Assembly: GCA_903864275.1 (NCBI GenBank)
Contig: CAIPFE010000037.1
Location: 62,001 to 126,000, forward strand
Direction of reading: 5' to 3'
DNA length: 64,000 nt
Source of the DNA: an uncultured Mucilaginibacter sp.
GTDB lineage: Bacteria > Bacteroidota > Bacteroidia > Sphingobacteriales > Sphingobacteriaceae
A program made the translations under genes and the position numbers. Under the pieces are notes generated by a model that searched no databases, was not told where the DNA came from, and saw only the letters and a list, made by a program, of their open reading frames with translations. The first letter of the stretch is position 1; every line of letters begins with the position of its first letter. Shown in pieces: positions 62,229 to 64,000 of this stretch.

Positions 62229-62302
62229 CGGGCTTTCCGTTACAAGTCCTCGCCGGCCCAACGCTATGCCCCTGCGGCTGCGGGCTTTTCACTTCAATCC
62301 CT
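62229..62302. repeat. Two copies of a CGGGCTTTYCRYTWCAAKYCCT unit
   Basis: Copy 1 begins CGGGCTTTCCGTTACAAG (62229-62250) and copy 2 CGGGCTTTTCACTTCAAT (62281-62302), 52 bases apart. Between them lie GC-rich pieces (CGCCGGCCCAACGC, CCCCTGCGGCTGCGGG). The region 62128-62462 has no gene I can support. I recall this unit as common between genes of related genomes, often next to RHS loci; this is unverified. Confidence 0.6.
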
Positions 62303-62462
62303 AATGCGAAGCGCAGGTTCAAAAAGAAATTTGAGCTCCGCCTGCATTACATTATATTGGCAATCAGCCAGCAAGGTACAAACAAACACGTGAGACGCAG
62401 GGCAACGCACGAGAACTCAGCGCTTTGGCCTTTGCCCGGCATTCGCGCGAGGTTGAGGTACC

Positions 62463-62927
62463 TTAATCCTTGTTTATTTTTTCTGCTTTAAATATGCTGT
62501 CAGCTTGTTGTTTTGTAATTGAATGATAATAAAAATCGCCTATTTGGTAAGTGTAAACTATCGAATCTTTAAGACGATGTGAATTCGAATATTTATATCT
62601 GCTTTGTATCCATCTTCCATGGCTATCCTTTGCTTTGAGAAAATAATCATCAATTTCCTGATCTAACTCGCAATCTGAATAGATCAATCTTTTACTTTCA
62701 TGACCTACAACTATTTCTTTCCCTATCCACCAAGCGAAGTGCTCATCCTTTTGTTTAATATGCCAATGAGGAGGGATAATAGGTATTTGAAGACTTCGGC
62801 GCTTTGAATTTAATTCCGGCCCGAACTCACTTTGACAAATTGAAGTTTTCAGATAAAGAATACCTACAGTTATTAACCCTATAACGATAATAGCTAAATA
62901 AATAATACCAAAGACTCTGGCTTTCAT
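62463..62927 (-). CDS. Membrane-anchored hypothetical protein next to the RHS gene
   Basis: 154 residues: one N-terminal helix (FGIIYLAIIVIGLITVGILY) then a soluble domain with Trp/His-rich QIPIIPPHWHIKQKDEHFAW, EIDDYFLKAKDSHGRWIQSR and YTYQIGDFYYHSITKQQADS. The domain after the helix would lie outside the inner membrane. I recognise no family. It starts 17 bases downstream of the RHS stop in the same direction, the position typical of an immunity or accessory gene of an RHS effector; that role is inference. Confidence 0.65.
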   Translation of the reverse strand: MKARVFGIIYLAIIVIGLITVGILYLKTSICQSEFGPELNSKRRSLQIPIIPPHWHIKQKDEHFAWWIGKEIVVGHESKRLIYSDCELDQEIDDYFLKAKDSHGRWIQSRYKYSNSHRLKDSIVYTYQIGDFYYHSITKQQADSIFKAEKINKD

Positions 62928-62944
62928 ATTGAGTAAAATGATTT

Positions 62945-64000
62945 TTATGGATTTATGAATTTTTTTCGGATTTGGAAAGCATCATAAAATATATATCCAT
63001 TTCGGGAATTATATAAATTTAAAGTACGGGTATTTAACATATTCATGCCTTTGTTTACCTCAAAACTACTAAGTGCTGGTTTTGATAGAGGTGCTCCAAC
63101 TGCATCAAAAAGATTTGACCATAAACCTTTGGCTATTGCTGCGGGAGTTGCTATCGCTAAAGCAAATGGGAGAGCTGCAACCCCGCCAACGATATCCATT
63201 AATTTCACTCCTTTTTCATGATTATCTTGAATCAACTGAACATGGTTTGCAATCTTGAAGTTATTCAAATGTTTGTCAATACTCGTTAACACTGATACAT
63301 CTGCGGTCGATCTCTTTTGAGTAGTTGTGGATCCATTTACAACAGTAGTATTGCCATTATCAATTGTTGTGATACTCGTTGTAGTAATAGCATCCCCCGG
63401 TTTAATATCAACATGTTCACTAACAGAAACAATATCTGTAATTGTTTGAACTGTTCGTATAATTATACTTCCAGTCGCTGTTGGGGTAATTGTTGTTGTT
63501 GTTGTTGTCTGCGTTACACTTATATCGTTGTCTACACCTTGTGTTGCTTGAACATTAACACTAACGTTGGGTTTTGGATGTGTATCATTATCATTAGCTG
63601 TATAAGCATTAGTATAGCCGGTAACGTTATTAGCGTATGTACCATTCACGTATGATGCCATAGCACTTGCGCCTTCTGTGTCCATCCCATCCGGGTCAAT
63701 AAACCTAATCGGATTATCCATCACATAGTTATAAGGACTCCACCTCCTGCTATATTCAGCCATCGGGTCAATCTGTAACCATCTGGCAATCAACGGGTCG
63801 TACCCACGCGCTCCAAAGTCATAGAGCCCCGTCTCCTCCTGCAACTCCTTTCTATTGTAAAGATATTCATTTTTTGGAACATACGGCGTACGGTTTATTT
63901 CCAAGCCAAAGGGGTAGTAATCATCCACCTGGTAGGTTACGGTTGAGCCCGTGTGGGTTCCAAAGGTCACACGGGTATTGCCCAGGTTGTCGCCTAAATA
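62945..64000 (-). CDS. RHS repeat-associated core domain protein, C-terminal part (5' partial)
   Basis: The frame is open to the window edge (codons from 64000 down read YLGDNLGNTRVTFGTHTG), so the large N-terminal YD-repeat part is missing. The RHS core signature is YDFGARGYDPLIARWLQIDP, MAEYSRRWSPYNYVMDNPIR and FIDPDGM. After the DPDGM end of the core, ~250 residues of a variable tip follow: a Thr-rich stretch (coded partly by a TGT triplet repeat at 63490-63508), then a helical Ala/Leu region (DIVGGVAALPFALAIATPAA). In RHS toxins this tip is the effector; no catalytic motif is recognisable here. Confidence 0.85.
   Translation of the reverse strand, partial: YLGDNLGNTRVTFGTHTGSTVTYQVDDYYPFGLEINRTPYVPKNEYLYNRKELQEETGLYDFGARGYDPLIARWLQIDPMAEYSRRWSPYNYVMDNPIRFIDPDGMDTEGASAMASYVNGTYANNVTGYTNAYTANDNDTHPKPNVSVNVQATQGVDNDISVTQTTTTTTITPTATGSIIIRTVQTITDIVSVSEHVDIKPGDAITTTSITTIDNGNTTVVNGSTTTQKRSTADVSVLTSIDKHLNNFKIANHVQLIQDNHEKGVKLMDIVGGVAALPFALAIATPAAIAKGLWSNLFDAVGAPLSKPALSSFEVNKGMNMLNTRTLNLYNSRNGYIFYDAFQIRKKFINP

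Noticed and set aside
62211..62393. 60-aa plus-strand frame in the repeats after gtrA
   Set aside because: It lies entirely in the CGGGCTTT repeat region and has low-complexity composition.
63317..63655. Cys-rich plus-strand frame opposite the RHS tip
   Set aside because: It is the antisense of the Thr-rich RHS stretch (ACA/TGT complement) and has no independent support.

Overview
The window looks like chromosomal DNA of a Bacteroidota bacterium of the Sphingobacteriaceae, most like Mucilaginibacter or Pedobacter; this genus guess is inference from gene content. Reasons: lipoprotein signals of the LxxC-KKD kind, sugar-degradation enzymes with signal peptides, Bacteroidota -7 promoter boxes (TAnnTTTG), weak ribosome binding sites, and lineage-typical genes (DUF3822 next to rsmD, FucP-type sugar transporter with ROK kinase, LytS/LytTR pairs, S9 DPP-IV-like peptidase, RHS core protein). 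I saw no rRNA, tRNA, CRISPR array or insertion sequence.

Layout. 1-6.2 kb: sugar-degradation cluster (clan GH-D-like hydrolase cut by the window edge, secreted SGNH hydrolase, arabinose/fucose isomerase-like enzyme, GH39-like hydrolase). 6.2-9.6 kb: pta-ackA. 9.6-12.1 kb: orphan AraC DNA-binding domain, acetaldehyde-type aldehyde dehydrogenase and its DUF779 companion. 12.5-14.9 kb: RibD-C/DHFR-like protein, DoxX protein, MATE exporter. 15-19 kb: uronate catabolism (YhcH-like, KduI, mannonate-type SDR, secreted Gfo/Idh/MocA). 19-28 kb: membrane proteins, GmhB-like phosphatase, lipoprotein, MpaB-like oxygenase, DUF2809, small proteins, metallophosphoesterase, alpha/beta hydrolase. 28-36.8 kb: LytS/LytTR two-component pair, pterin dehydratase, DUF5648-repeat protein, DPP-IV-like peptidase, HdeD-like protein, SDR, AraC regulator, thioesterase. 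37.3-43.6 kb: a 46-aa membrane peptide, guaB, ROK kinase plus sugar MFS, a candidate ~360-nt non-coding RNA with its own promoter and terminator, PIN-PhoH ATPase. 43.6-48.7 kb: visibly AT-richer accessory island (orphan DUF433, GNAT, UDG-like protein, 85-aa protein, lipoprotein, membrane kelch-like/winged-helix-like protein). 48.6-62 kb: FUSC protein, ppc, DUF4142, tmk, lipoprotein, membrane glycosyltransferase-like protein, nudK-like NUDIX with divergent deoR, rsmD, DUF3822, gtrA. 62.4-64 kb: the 3' end of an RHS gene with a possible partner gene.

How it works together. Pta-AckA and the aldehyde dehydrogenase/DUF779 pair connect acetyl-CoA, acetate and acetaldehyde. The GH genes, YhcH, KduI, SDR, Gfo/Idh/MocA and ROK/MFS genes point to life on plant polysaccharides containing pentoses and uronic acids.

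The main non-genic signals are: families of word-like repeats (GTAGAGACACA, AGTCTTAAGTC, TTCATTGGTT, AATCAACTTAATC and others) that mostly lie at gene 3' ends, often fold into hairpins and in two places supply the stop codon; four TGA-centred 10-bp direct repeats in the nudK-deoR divergent promoter; and the structured-RNA candidate upstream of phoH.
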